64,000 nt of DNA, from contig NZ_LT799418.1 in NCBI RefSeq assembly GCF_900162725.1, forward strand, positions 1,852,497-1,916,496, given 5' to 3'. The position numbers and the translations under genes were made by a program. The notes beneath the pieces were generated by a model. The model ran no database searches. It was not told the origin of the DNA and saw only the letters and a list, made by a program, of their open reading frames with translations. Shown here piece after piece: positions 35,543 through 43,854 of this stretch. The stretch comes from Parabacteroides sp. Marseille-P3160 (lineage in GTDB: Bacteria; Bacteroidota; Bacteroidia; Bacteroidales; Tannerellaceae). Numbering within the stretch: position 1 is the stretch's first letter; each line of letters starts with the position of its first letter.

Positions 35543-37576
35543 TTATTTTGTTAAAAGGGCTTTTACTTGTTGATATACATTCTGAGCTGTAAATCCGAGC
35601 TTTTCATCCAAAACTTTATATGGAGCAGAGAATCCGAATGATTCGAGTCCCCAGACCGAACCGTTTGTACCGACCAGTCCTTCTAATGTGACGGGTAATC
35701 CGGCGGTCAAGCCGAATATCTTGCTTCCCTTGGGAAGAATTGATTCCTGGTAGTTTTCCGGCTGACTCCGGAAAAGTCCTTCGGAAGGTACGGATACGAT
35801 ACGTACCCGTATGCCATCTGTCCGCAGCAATGCTGTCCCTTCCATTAAAGTGGAAACTTCGGATCCTGAGGCGAGTAAGATAACGTCCGGATGAGGATCT
35901 TCCTCCACGATATAGGCGCCTTTTGCTGCCTGAAGCGCTTCCTTATAGCGGGATTCTTTGGCAGGCAAATCGGTAACGTTTTGGCGGGAAAGAATCAAAG
36001 CCGTCGGTGTAGACGTGTTTTCTATTGCCAGTTTCCAGGCAACCGTTGTCTCTATCACATCCGCCGGACGAAGCACCAACATCGAGTTCTGTCCTTTATG
36101 ATTCTTTAATTTCTCCAGCAGACGTACCTGTGCTTCCTGTTCCACCGGCTCATGCGTCGGGCCGTCTTCGCCTACGCGGAAAGCATCATGTGTCCAGATG
36201 AATTTGACGGGGACTTCCATTAAGGCTGCCATACGGATTGCCGGCTTCATATAATCGGAGAAGACGAAGAATGTTCCACAAGCGGGGATTACTCCTCCGT
36301 GAAGTCCCATGCCAATGCAGATACAAGCCATTGTTAACTCCGAGACCCCGGCCTGGAAGAATGATCCGCTAAAGTCGCCCTTTTGGAAGGCATGCGTCTT
36401 TTTCAAGAACCCATCCGTTTTGTCGGAATTGGAAAGGTCAGCGGAAGCGCAGATCATATTTTCCACTTGGGTTGCTAAAACGCCTAATACGGTGGCTGAA
36501 GCAGTGCGGGTAGCTTGTCCCGGTTTCTGTTCGATGCCTTCCCAATCTATTTTGGGCGCTGCGCCGGAAAACCAGTTCTCCAATTTTTGTGCTAAGTCCG
36601 GATGAGCCTTTGCCCATGTCGCTTTGGCTGCATAGCGTTCGGCTATGATGGCCTCCAGTTCTTTGGCACGTTTGGCATACAACTCTGCCACTTCAGGGAA
36701 TATGGTAAAAGGATGTTCCGGGTCGCCACCTATATTTATAATTGTCTTTTCGAAGGAAGCCCCGGCTGCAGAAAGAGGTTGGCCGTGGGTGGACACTTTA
36801 ACTTCATAATTGCTCCCGTCCGGTGCGACAACTCCTTTACCCATTATGGTCTTCCCTATTATTAAGGTCGGGCGTTCCGTTTCGGCTTTAGCTTCGGTTA
36901 GCGCTTTTCTGATTTCGGAAGCATCATTTCCATGAATCGTGATAACTTTCCAGCCCCATGCCTCATATTTCTGGCCGACGTTCTCATGCGAGACTTCTTC
37001 CACTTTGGTCGATAGCTGTATATTGTTCGAATCGTAGAACATGATAAGGTTATCGAGGCCTAATGAACCGGCAATCCGTCCGGCTCCCTGGGAAATTTCT
37101 TCTTGTATTCCTCCGTCGGAGATGAAAGTATAAATCGTTTGCCCCATGACTTCTTCTCCAAAGCGCGCTTTCAGGAATTTTGCCGTGATGGCAGCCCCTA
37201 CAGCATACGTATGGCCTTGGCCGAGCGGACCGGATGTGTTTTCGACTCCCCGGTGGATATTCACTTCCGGATGTCCCGGAGTTACACTTCCCCATTGGCG
37301 GAATTGAGCTAATTCATCCATTGTATACTTCCCTGTCAATGCCAAGACGGAGTAAAGCATAGGTGACATGTGCCCTGGGTCTAAGAAGAAACGGTCACGC
37401 CCTTCCCATGCCGGGTTTCCCGGATCGTATACTAAAAACTCTGCGAAGAGTACATTTATAAAATCCGCTCCTCCCATAGCTCCCCCCGGATGGCCGGACT
37501 TTGCTTTTTCTACCATGGAAGCAGCCAACACACGGATGTTGTCGGCTGCTCTGTTTAAAGTCTTGATATCATTCAT
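35543..37576 (-). CDS. tkt: Transketolase
   Basis: Thiamine-diphosphate enzyme of the pentose phosphate pathway. The ATG at 37576 (MNDIKTLNRAADNIRV) is the usual start; the longer frame reads into the galK end. Visible features: KSGHPGGAMGGADF, PGHMSPMLYS, NTSGPLGQG, the ThDP/Mg motif region ISDGGIQEE with NNIQLS, and GEDGPTHEPVEQ in the pyrimidine-binding domain. The 677 aa are complete. A -7 element lies at 37610-37603, so it probably has its own promoter inside the galactose block. Confidence 0.96.
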   Translation of the reverse strand: MNDIKTLNRAADNIRVLAASMVEKAKSGHPGGAMGGADFINVLFAEFLVYDPGNPAWEGRDRFFLDPGHMSPMLYSVLALTGKYTMDELAQFRQWGSVTPGHPEVNIHRGVENTSGPLGQGHTYAVGAAITAKFLKARFGEEVMGQTIYTFISDGGIQEEISQGAGRIAGSLGLDNLIMFYDSNNIQLSTKVEEVSHENVGQKYEAWGWKVITIHGNDASEIRKALTEAKAETERPTLIIGKTIMGKGVVAPDGSNYEVKVSTHGQPLSAAGASFEKTIINIGGDPEHPFTIFPEVAELYAKRAKELEAIIAERYAAKATWAKAHPDLAQKLENWFSGAAPKIDWEGIEQKPGQATRTASATVLGVLATQVENMICASADLSNSDKTDGFLKKTHAFQKGDFSGSFFQAGVSELTMACICIGMGLHGGVIPACGTFFVFSDYMKPAIRMAALMEVPVKFIWTHDAFRVGEDGPTHEPVEQEAQVRLLEKLKNHKGQNSMLVLRPADVIETTVAWKLAIENTSTPTALILSRQNVTDLPAKESRYKEALQAAKGAYIVEEDPHPDVILLASGSEVSTLMEGTALLRTDGIRVRIVSVPSEGLFRSQPENYQESILPKGSKIFGLTAGLPVTLEGLVGTNGSVWGLESFGFSAPYKVLDEKLGFTAQNVYQQVKALLTK

Positions 37577-37602
37577 TATACTTATTCTCTTGTCATTTGC
37601 TG

Positions 37603-37610
37603 CAAAAATA
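37603..37610 (-). promoter_or_regulatory. Candidate -7 element for tkt
   Basis: TATTTTTG on the minus strand matches TAnnTTTG, in the galK-tkt gap and 26 nt before the tkt ATG. Confidence 0.4.
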
Positions 37611-37641
37611 GAGATTCTTTCTGACTTCTCCTCCCTCTCTT

Positions 37642-38793
37642 TTAGCAAATCTTCCGGGCTCCGTCACTAATTACAACATCGTAAACTTTCAGATTCTTGT
37701 TATATTTCGCTTTATACGAGGAAATTGCTTTCTCTATAAAGGCATCGTATTTGTCTTCTTTTACCATGTTGATTGTACAACCGCCAAAACCGCCGCCCAT
37801 GACACGGGAACCGGTAACTCCTTCTTCTTTTGCAATGTCGTTCAGGAAATCCAATTCTTCACAGCTTACTTCGTAAAGTTTACTCATTCCGTGGTGTGTT
37901 TCATACATCTTTTTACCTACGGTTTCGTAATCTCCGATTTCCAGCGCATCACAGACATCTAATACACGTTGGATTTCTTCTATCACATATTCCGCGCGCA
38001 TGTAATCTTCAGCGCTGACAATGCTTTTTACTTCCTTGAGCATATCCAGGCTTACATCCCGTAAAAATTCGACATGCGGATGCGTTTTTTGCAGGGAAGC
38101 CACTACATTTTCACAACTTTTGCGGCGCTGGTTATATGCTGAAGAAGCCAATTCATGTTTAACTACGGAATCCAACAGAACGAGTTTGTAACCCGTAGGG
38201 TTGAACGGATAATATTGATATTCCAGCGAACGGCAATCCAGACGGATCAGACTTCCGGCTTTTCCGAATATGGATGCAAACTGATCCATGATACCGCAAT
38301 TTACTCCCACGTAATTATGTTCAGTGGACTGTCCTATTTTAGCCAATTCGAACTTGTCGATACCCAGGTCGAATAAGTCGTTTAATGCAAAAGCATAAGT
38401 GCTTTCCAAGGCTGCAGAAGACGACATGCCGGCTCCCAAAGGTACGTCTCCTGAGAAGGCCGTATCAAATCCGCTGATCTTTCCACCCCGTTTGATAATC
38501 TCCCGGCAGACACCGAAGATGTATTTTGCCCAACTGGCTTTGGGCGCATCCTCTTCGTTGAGGCCGAATTCTACGAAATCTTTCAAATCGATGGAGTAGG
38601 CGCGTACTTTATTTGTACCGTTCAGTTTGATTTCGGCAACCATTCCCTTATCGATCGCTCCGGGAAAAACGAAGCCGCCGTTATAATCGGTATGCTCGCC
38701 GATTAAGTTAATGCGTCCTGGTGAGGCGTATACTGAGCCTTCAGATCCATCAAAATGTTTTTTAAAACGACTTCTTACATGTTCTATATCCAT
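37642..38793 (-). CDS. galK: Galactokinase
   Basis: Phosphorylates galactose to galactose-1-phosphate (Leloir pathway). The 383-aa GHMP kinase shows the galactokinase signature GRINLIGEHTDYNGGFVFPG, the ATP-binding PLGAGMSSSAALES and the C-terminal RVMGGGFGGCTIN. It sits between the hexose transporter (upstream) and tkt; galM starts the block. galT and galE are not in the window. Confidence 0.97.
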   Translation of the reverse strand: MDIEHVRSRFKKHFDGSEGSVYASPGRINLIGEHTDYNGGFVFPGAIDKGMVAEIKLNGTNKVRAYSIDLKDFVEFGLNEEDAPKASWAKYIFGVCREIIKRGGKISGFDTAFSGDVPLGAGMSSSAALESTYAFALNDLFDLGIDKFELAKIGQSTEHNYVGVNCGIMDQFASIFGKAGSLIRLDCRSLEYQYYPFNPTGYKLVLLDSVVKHELASSAYNQRRKSCENVVASLQKTHPHVEFLRDVSLDMLKEVKSIVSAEDYMRAEYVIEEIQRVLDVCDALEIGDYETVGKKMYETHHGMSKLYEVSCEELDFLNDIAKEEGVTGSRVMGGGFGGCTINMVKEDKYDAFIEKAISSYKAKYNKNLKVYDVVISDGARKIC

Positions 38794-38830
38794 GATAAAT
38801 ACGATTAATAGATGATTAATTGGAATAAAA

Positions 38831-38869
38831 AGAGATTGTCTGAATCCATTGTAGTAGATTAGACAATCT
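38831..38869 (-). terminator. Hairpin between transporter gene and galK
   Basis: Arms GAGATTGTCT (38831-38840) and AGACAATCTC (38860-38869) form a perfect 10-bp stem with a 19-nt loop in the 105-bp gap. No T-run follows, so it may attenuate or stabilise the transcript rather than end it. Confidence 0.45.
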
Positions 38870-38898
38870 CATCTGTTTATAAATTATAATTCTCTCTT

Positions 38899-40185
38899 TT
38901 ATTCAACAGGTATGTCTTTATTTACATTCTTGCTTCCAACGACTGCATAGTATAATAAATAGGCGAGACCGAGGAAGATGACCAAATAAGAAATTTGATA
39001 ACCTGCTATGCTTACGATTAAACCCTGTATCCAAGGTAAAATTCCACCACCGCAGACAAGTACCATAAAGATACCGGAAGCTGCAGCCAAGTATTTACCT
39101 AAGCCCTCTACTGCAAGATTGAAAATACCACCCCACATGATAGAGGTACATAGACCTACAAGTAAAAGGAGAAGGGCATTGATAGGCACTTCAGCCAGGC
39201 CAAATCCCAGTGCGCCGACAGCATTGGTCTGCAAAACGGGTACATTTATTAATGTGGAAACAGGTAATAACATGGCAAGTGCAACAAGTATCAATCCTAC
39301 GATCGAGGTGATTGTAAGCATCAATTTGCTGGAAACCTTATCGCCGATGGAAGCGCCCACCAAACGTCCGATAAGCATCAAGAACCAATACGTTCCGCAA
39401 ACGAATCCGGAGATAGTAGGTGCGATTCCAATCTCTTTCACAAGCCAAAGGTCAAGTACACCCGGTGTACCTACTTCAACACCTACATAAACGAAAATAG
39501 CAATAGCGCCAAGTACGAAGTGACGGAATTTTAAAGCGCCTAACATTAAAGAACTAAGCGGTTCTTTTACTTTTTCAGCGTGTGGTTCAGGTAAGGTTGA
39601 AAGCCCTAATACGATGAATGCAAATGCGAATACACCCATAGCAATGAAGAGTACGGGATAGACATCCGTAATACTTGTTGATTTTGTTATTTCGCCTACA
39701 AGCACGCCCACCAGCATAGGAGTTATTGTTCCCATAACGGAGTTGAATGAACCACCAACCTGAATCAACTGATTGCCTTTGTTACCGCCGCCGCCAAGTG
39801 TATTCAGCATAGGGTTAACTACCATGTTGAGCAGACACATCGAGAAGCCTGCAACGAAAGCGCCAATCAAATAGATAACAAAGCTTTGTTGACCACCGGA
39901 TAGATACTGGATGAAAACACCGACGATACCGATAGCTATCGCTATCAAGGCTGTTTTCTTGTAACCCAATCTTTCCAGCATGATACCGCCGGGAATACCC
40001 ATGACGGCATAAGCGATAAAGTTAGCCAAGTTACCCAACAGTCCCATTGCAGGCGATACGTCAAATTGAGTGATTAATATTTTGCCCATTGGGGCTGCGA
40101 GGTTGGTAACGAATGAAATCATACCAAACAGAAAAACCATTATAATAATGGGTAACAAATAGTTTTGTTTGTTCTGTTGTGTCAT
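38899..40185 (-). CDS. MFS sugar transporter (glucose/galactose:H+ symporter family)
   Basis: A 428-aa, 12-helix inner-membrane transporter of the FGHS group that includes FucP and GluP. Characteristic opening: FLFGMISFVTNLAAPMG, then GIPGGIMLERLGYKKT (loop 2-3 motif), and LNMVVNPMLNTLGGGGNKGN. Its place between galM and galK suggests galactose (or glucose/galactose) uptake. It starts 38 bp after galM. Confidence 0.9.
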   Translation of the reverse strand: MTQQNKQNYLLPIIIMVFLFGMISFVTNLAAPMGKILITQFDVSPAMGLLGNLANFIAYAVMGIPGGIMLERLGYKKTALIAIAIGIVGVFIQYLSGGQQSFVIYLIGAFVAGFSMCLLNMVVNPMLNTLGGGGNKGNQLIQVGGSFNSVMGTITPMLVGVLVGEITKSTSITDVYPVLFIAMGVFAFAFIVLGLSTLPEPHAEKVKEPLSSLMLGALKFRHFVLGAIAIFVYVGVEVGTPGVLDLWLVKEIGIAPTISGFVCGTYWFLMLIGRLVGASIGDKVSSKLMLTITSIVGLILVALAMLLPVSTLINVPVLQTNAVGALGFGLAEVPINALLLLLVGLCTSIMWGGIFNLAVEGLGKYLAAASGIFMVLVCGGGILPWIQGLIVSIAGYQISYLVIFLGLAYLLYYAVVGSKNVNKDIPVE

Positions 40186-40223
40186 TTTTTTATTTATTTG
40201 TTTAGTTGGTTAATAGATCCTGA

Positions 40224-41300
40224 TTATTGAATTGTGAATTTATAGATAGTTTCGCTAATAAACTCCTCTCCCGGACGGAGAATCGTAGACGGATAACCCG
40301 GTTCGTTCGGACTATTGGGAAAGTGTTGTGTTTCAAGGCAAAGAGCTGCTCGTGCCGGATAGCGTCGGCCGTTCTTTCCTTCGAAATCGCCCGTCATCCA
40401 ATTGCCCGTATAGAGCTGGACACCCGGTTCTGTTGTGTAGGCTTCCATAACAATGCCGGTTTTGGGTGAGATGCAACGTGCGCAGAAGGATAATTCGTTT
40501 CCTTCCTTATTTAATATGAACGTATGGTCGTAGCCTTTTCCGAAGATCAACTGTTGGAATGGTTCGTCGATCCGTTCGCCTACGGTATGGGGTGTACGGA
40601 AATCCATGGGGGTTTCGGCTACTTTTTCCTTCGGACCGTAAGGAATGGCGGTTTCGTCAGTCGGGAGGTAATAATCGGCATGGATTGTAAGCAGATGATC
40701 ATCGATAGATGGATCACCGGCTCCCGAAAGATTGAAATAAGAATGGTTTGTAAGATTCAGTACCGTGGGTTTGTCGGTCGTCGCCTGATAATGGATTACG
40801 ACTTCGTTTTCATTGGTCAGATGATAAGTTACGGTGGTGCATAACGTACCGGGAAAGCCTTCTTCCCCGTCCGCCGAAACATAATTTAATTCAACCGTCT
40901 GTCCGTCTTTTTTCTTCAGATCCCAAACGACTGCATTAAAACCCTTGATCCCTCCGTGCAGGCAGTTAGGCCCGTTATTGATCGGCAATTTGTCATAAAG
41001 TATGCCGTCGATTGTGAAGCGCCCTTTGGCAATCCGGTTTCCATAGCGTCCGCAAATAGCTCCGAAGTATGGTTCTTCCGATGATAGATATGCGTCAATA
41101 GAAGGATGACCGGTCACGATATCCGTCGGTTTTCCGTTTCGGTCGGGGACTATGATCGATACTATTTTAGCACCATAATTAGTAATAGCTACTTCTGCTC
41201 CTTTATCGTTTTTGAGTATGCAGAGTTCTGTTTCTTTTCCGTCTATGTTTTTGCGAAAGTCCGCAAAATATAACCCGGAAAGTGCGTCTTTACTTTCCAT
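40224..41300 (-). CDS. galM: Aldose 1-epimerase (mutarotase)
   Basis: Interconverts alpha and beta galactose before galactokinase. The 358-aa product shows FGAICGRYGNRIAKGRF, NCLHGGIKGFN, the catalytic-His motif LNLTNHSYFNLSG and the catalytic-Glu region ALCLETQHFPNSPNE. First gene of the minus-strand galactose block; the divergent outer-membrane gene starts at 41490. A weak -7 like TAAATTTA lies near 41329-41336. Confidence 0.95.
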   Translation of the reverse strand: MESKDALSGLYFADFRKNIDGKETELCILKNDKGAEVAITNYGAKIVSIIVPDRNGKPTDIVTGHPSIDAYLSSEEPYFGAICGRYGNRIAKGRFTIDGILYDKLPINNGPNCLHGGIKGFNAVVWDLKKKDGQTVELNYVSADGEEGFPGTLCTTVTYHLTNENEVVIHYQATTDKPTVLNLTNHSYFNLSGAGDPSIDDHLLTIHADYYLPTDETAIPYGPKEKVAETPMDFRTPHTVGERIDEPFQQLIFGKGYDHTFILNKEGNELSFCARCISPKTGIVMEAYTTEPGVQLYTGNWMTGDFEGKNGRRYPARAALCLETQHFPNSPNEPGYPSTILRPGEEFISETIYKFTIQ

Positions 41301-41463
41301 TATTAATGGTATTAATTGTAATTGCGTGTAAATTTACTTCCTTCTTCAGAACTATGGTTGGATAAAAAAGATGTTATAAAGCATAAAATAGTTTCTTTCT
41401 ATTCCAAATATAGGAAATTGATGAAAAGTAAAGCGGATTTCGATAAATACAGTCTTATTTTTC

Positions 41464-41471
41464 TAAGTTTG
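41464..41471 (+). promoter_or_regulatory. Candidate -7 element for the 41490 outer-membrane gene
   Basis: TAAGTTTG matches TAnnTTTG, only 18 nt ahead of the ATG at 41490. It supports that start against the much longer open frame beginning at 41322. Confidence 0.45.
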
Positions 41472-41489
41472 CATTCAAAAATTGATGAT

Positions 41490-42740
41490 ATGAAGTTCCT
41501 TCTTTCCAAACAACTGCTCGGATTTGTTTTCCTGGTCTCCTTTGGTTGCCTCGCCGGCTCTAACGTAGCGAATGCCCAACTGGCCGATAAGGTTTATTCC
41601 GGTTTAGCCGGTTATAAAATCGAACCTGGAAAGGAGAAACAACTTTTCCTCGAATTGGATAACCTGAATTTTTTCCGGGATAACGAATATTCGACGAAGA
41701 TGTTGCGGGGATACACCCTGCCCGGCTTCTGGCTACAGGCTAAGGCGGTCTACTATCCCCTGCCGAATCTGAAGATAGAAGGCGGTTTGCATAATCTTTG
41801 GTATTGGGGAGCGGTACGCTATCCGGAGGCAACCTTTCAGAGTCTTCCTACGTGGCAGGGCAAAGGGCATTCCGGGAAAGTCCATTGGCTTCCTCTTTTG
41901 CGCGCTCATCTTTCGCTCAACGAACATTTCGATCTCGTCTTCGGCCATCTTTACGGAGGGACGAACCACGGTTTGATAACACCGCTTTATAATCCAGAAC
42001 TGGTGATGACGGCCGATCCCGAAACCGGCTTGCAGCTTCTTTTTGATTCGGAGCATTGGACGGCTGACCTTTGGGTGAATTGGCAGAGCTTCATTTTCCA
42101 GACGGATACCCATCAGGAAGCCTTTACCGTCGGCCTTGCTTCCCGTTGGAAATTGAATGATCCGGAAGCTCCGCTACATTTCTATGCGCCTATCCAAGTG
42201 CTGGCACAACATCACGGAGGTGAAATCGACACGATTACGGTCAATTCTGTGCAGACGGAGTTGAATGGGGCGATTGGCCTCGGCGCCGTGTGGAACGTCC
42301 GGCATGGAGCTTTGCGTAAGGTCAACGCCTCCGTTAATTATACAGGCTACTATCAGGAGTCGGGAAATCTCTGGCCGAAGGACCGGGGATACGGCCTATA
42401 TGCCAACCTTTCGGCCGATCTGTCCAATTTCCGTTTCAGGGCCGCTTACTGGCAAGCCCATGACTTTTTCCCCATCCTCGGCAGTCCTCTCTATGGTGTG
42501 TCCACCTATAAATCGCCCGACTTGCTTATGGATAACCCCAAAACGCTGATTTTTGGAATTGAGTATGCACGTTCGTTGGGGAAAGGCTGTTCCTTCGGTG
42601 CAGACGTGGAATTCCTGAATCATTTTTCCGGCGACCTCTATACCACCGACGGACAACCTTCGGGAGATTCACCCGAAGGTAGCTTCTCTTTTGGAGCCTA
42701 TCTTCGCTTTAACCCTTCCGTTTTATTGAAAAAATTCTGA
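41490..42740 (+). CDS. Predicted outer-membrane protein, family not recognised
   Basis: The start at 41490 opens a signal peptide (LLSKQLLGFVFLVSFGCLAG, cleavage after NVANAQ). The mature protein, about 385 aa, has alternating aromatic-rich strands (FWLQAKAVYYPLPNLKIEGG, LHNLWYWGAVRYP, LWVNWQSFIF) and ends in KKF with a short-barrel flavour (SFSFGAYLRFNPSVLLKKF). This pattern suggests an outer-membrane beta-barrel of porin-like size. It is divergent from galM; a role in sugar passage is only a guess. The gap after it holds the 150-bp repeat element. Confidence 0.8.
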   Translation: MKFLLSKQLLGFVFLVSFGCLAGSNVANAQLADKVYSGLAGYKIEPGKEKQLFLELDNLNFFRDNEYSTKMLRGYTLPGFWLQAKAVYYPLPNLKIEGGLHNLWYWGAVRYPEATFQSLPTWQGKGHSGKVHWLPLLRAHLSLNEHFDLVFGHLYGGTNHGLITPLYNPELVMTADPETGLQLLFDSEHWTADLWVNWQSFIFQTDTHQEAFTVGLASRWKLNDPEAPLHFYAPIQVLAQHHGGEIDTITVNSVQTELNGAIGLGAVWNVRHGALRKVNASVNYTGYYQESGNLWPKDRGYGLYANLSADLSNFRFRAAYWQAHDFFPILGSPLYGVSTYKSPDLLMDNPKTLIFGIEYARSLGKGCSFGADVEFLNHFSGDLYTTDGQPSGDSPEGSFSFGAYLRFNPSVLLKKF

Positions 42741-42833
42741 TTAATAAGACTGTTTTTTGGGGGGACTGGCGTTATACATTAATATAAATACAACCTCTCA
42801 TTTAAATCACGTACACATTAAAAAGATGGATAT

Positions 42834-42984
42834 GGGGGCTGTGTCAAGAGAAAATCCTGTAAAAAATTCATAACTGTCAATGCGCGCATTCATAACTATG
42901 AATCCGCTCGTTCATAGTTATGACTGCACTTATTCACTACTATCATTTTTTCAGTTAATAAGCAATGACTTTTGGCGCACCCTC
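42834..42984. mobile_element. MITE-like element 1 with terminal inverted repeats and internal 22-bp array
   Basis: The ends are imperfect inverted repeats: GGGGGCTGTGTCAAGAG at the left, and GAGGGTGCGCCAAAAGTC read inward from the right. Inside, a conserved lead AATCCTGTAAAAA is followed by 22-bp units. The whole 151 bp aligns end to end with the 150-bp element at 51460. No coding capacity. The remainder of the 42741-43245 gap shows only the promoter at 43138-43166. Confidence 0.75.
42871..42958. repeat. Tandem 22-bp palindrome-core array, family B (copy 1)
   Basis: Units start at 42871, 42893, 42915 and 42937. Unit junctions create the core ATTCATA-N2-TATGAAT; the fourth unit is degenerate. 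Each core pairs with itself (7-bp arms). Confidence 0.75.
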
Positions 42985-43137
42985 GTTTAGATCCGACGCA
43001 GCTTTTGACGGATGATAGAAGAAGCGGCGCATAAAATCTACCGAGATCGGTCAATAGTCAGCGAAAAGTGCATCTATGCATTGATTATCAAATAAATAAC
43101 AGTTTAACGCCTTGCCTGATTTTTTTATTTGCGAAAC

Positions 43138-43166
43138 TTTGATATAAAATAAAAAAACTATATTTG
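43138..43166 (+). promoter_or_regulatory. Candidate promoter for the 43246 gene and priA
   Basis: TTTG (43138-43141) and TATATTTG (43159-43166) are separated by 17 nt, close to the Bacteroidetes consensus. It lies 80 nt before the ATG at 43246. Confidence 0.5.
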
Positions 43167-43245
43167 TGGTGTGGTACATCAGAATTTAGTTCTGCTTCTT
43201 GTTTTAATATCGTAACGAATTTATTAATCGGAAGATATCTTGAAA

Positions 43246-43848
43246 ATGAAGAAAATAATTTGGGCTTTTGTCGCCCTATTCAGTTTAATGCTCTCTCCCG
43301 CAAACGGACAGGTCGGTTTGGGAATACAGGGAGGAGTCAATATTGCAACCGCTTCTTTCGATAAGGAGATATTGGATGCAGACAATGTAACCGGCTTCCA
43401 AATCGGCCCCGTACTGGAAGTCATGTTCCCTTTCACCGGAGTGGGATTTGATTTAGCTCTGTTATATTCGCAGAAAGGATTTGAGCATAGGGACGAGGGG
43501 ATTGTAAATGATTTTTTGGAAGTTCCTTTCAATTTGAAATGGAAGCTGGATTTACCCGTCGTAAAGCCTTATCTGGCTGCCGGGCCTTATGTCAGTTTCC
43601 GTATCGGAGGGGATCAGGATTGGGAGGTTACGTATGGTGGCATAACGGATCAGATCCGCTCCAAAAATTTTGCCGCCGGCGTCAATGTCGGGGGTGGTGT
43701 GGAACTGCTGAACCATTTGCGCGTCGGATTGACACATAGCTGGGGATTAACGGATAACTATTCGGTATCGAAAGGAAATCTGGGGGACGTCCTGAATGGC
43801 AAGGGCAAAAGCCGCACCTGGTCCATTACTGCCGCTATTTTGTTCTGA
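43246..43848 (+). CDS. PorT-like outer-membrane beta-barrel protein
   Basis: The ATG at 43246 starts MKKIIWAFVALFSLMLSPANG, a clear signal peptide; the frame extends two codons upstream to a TTG. The 200-aa product is an eight-strand-type barrel of the outer membrane beta-barrel family (VGLGIQGGVNIATASF, VGFDLALLYSQKGFEH, VPFNLKWKLDLPVVKPYLAAGP, GGGVELLNHLRVGLTHSWG), ending in the aromatic AILF. priA starts 6 bp after its stop, so they are cotranscribed. Function beyond outer-membrane location is unknown. Confidence 0.87.
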   Translation: MKKIIWAFVALFSLMLSPANGQVGLGIQGGVNIATASFDKEILDADNVTGFQIGPVLEVMFPFTGVGFDLALLYSQKGFEHRDEGIVNDFLEVPFNLKWKLDLPVVKPYLAAGPYVSFRIGGDQDWEVTYGGITDQIRSKNFAAGVNVGGGVELLNHLRVGLTHSWGLTDNYSVSKGNLGDVLNGKGKSRTWSITAAILF

Positions 43849-43854
43849 TTTCAT

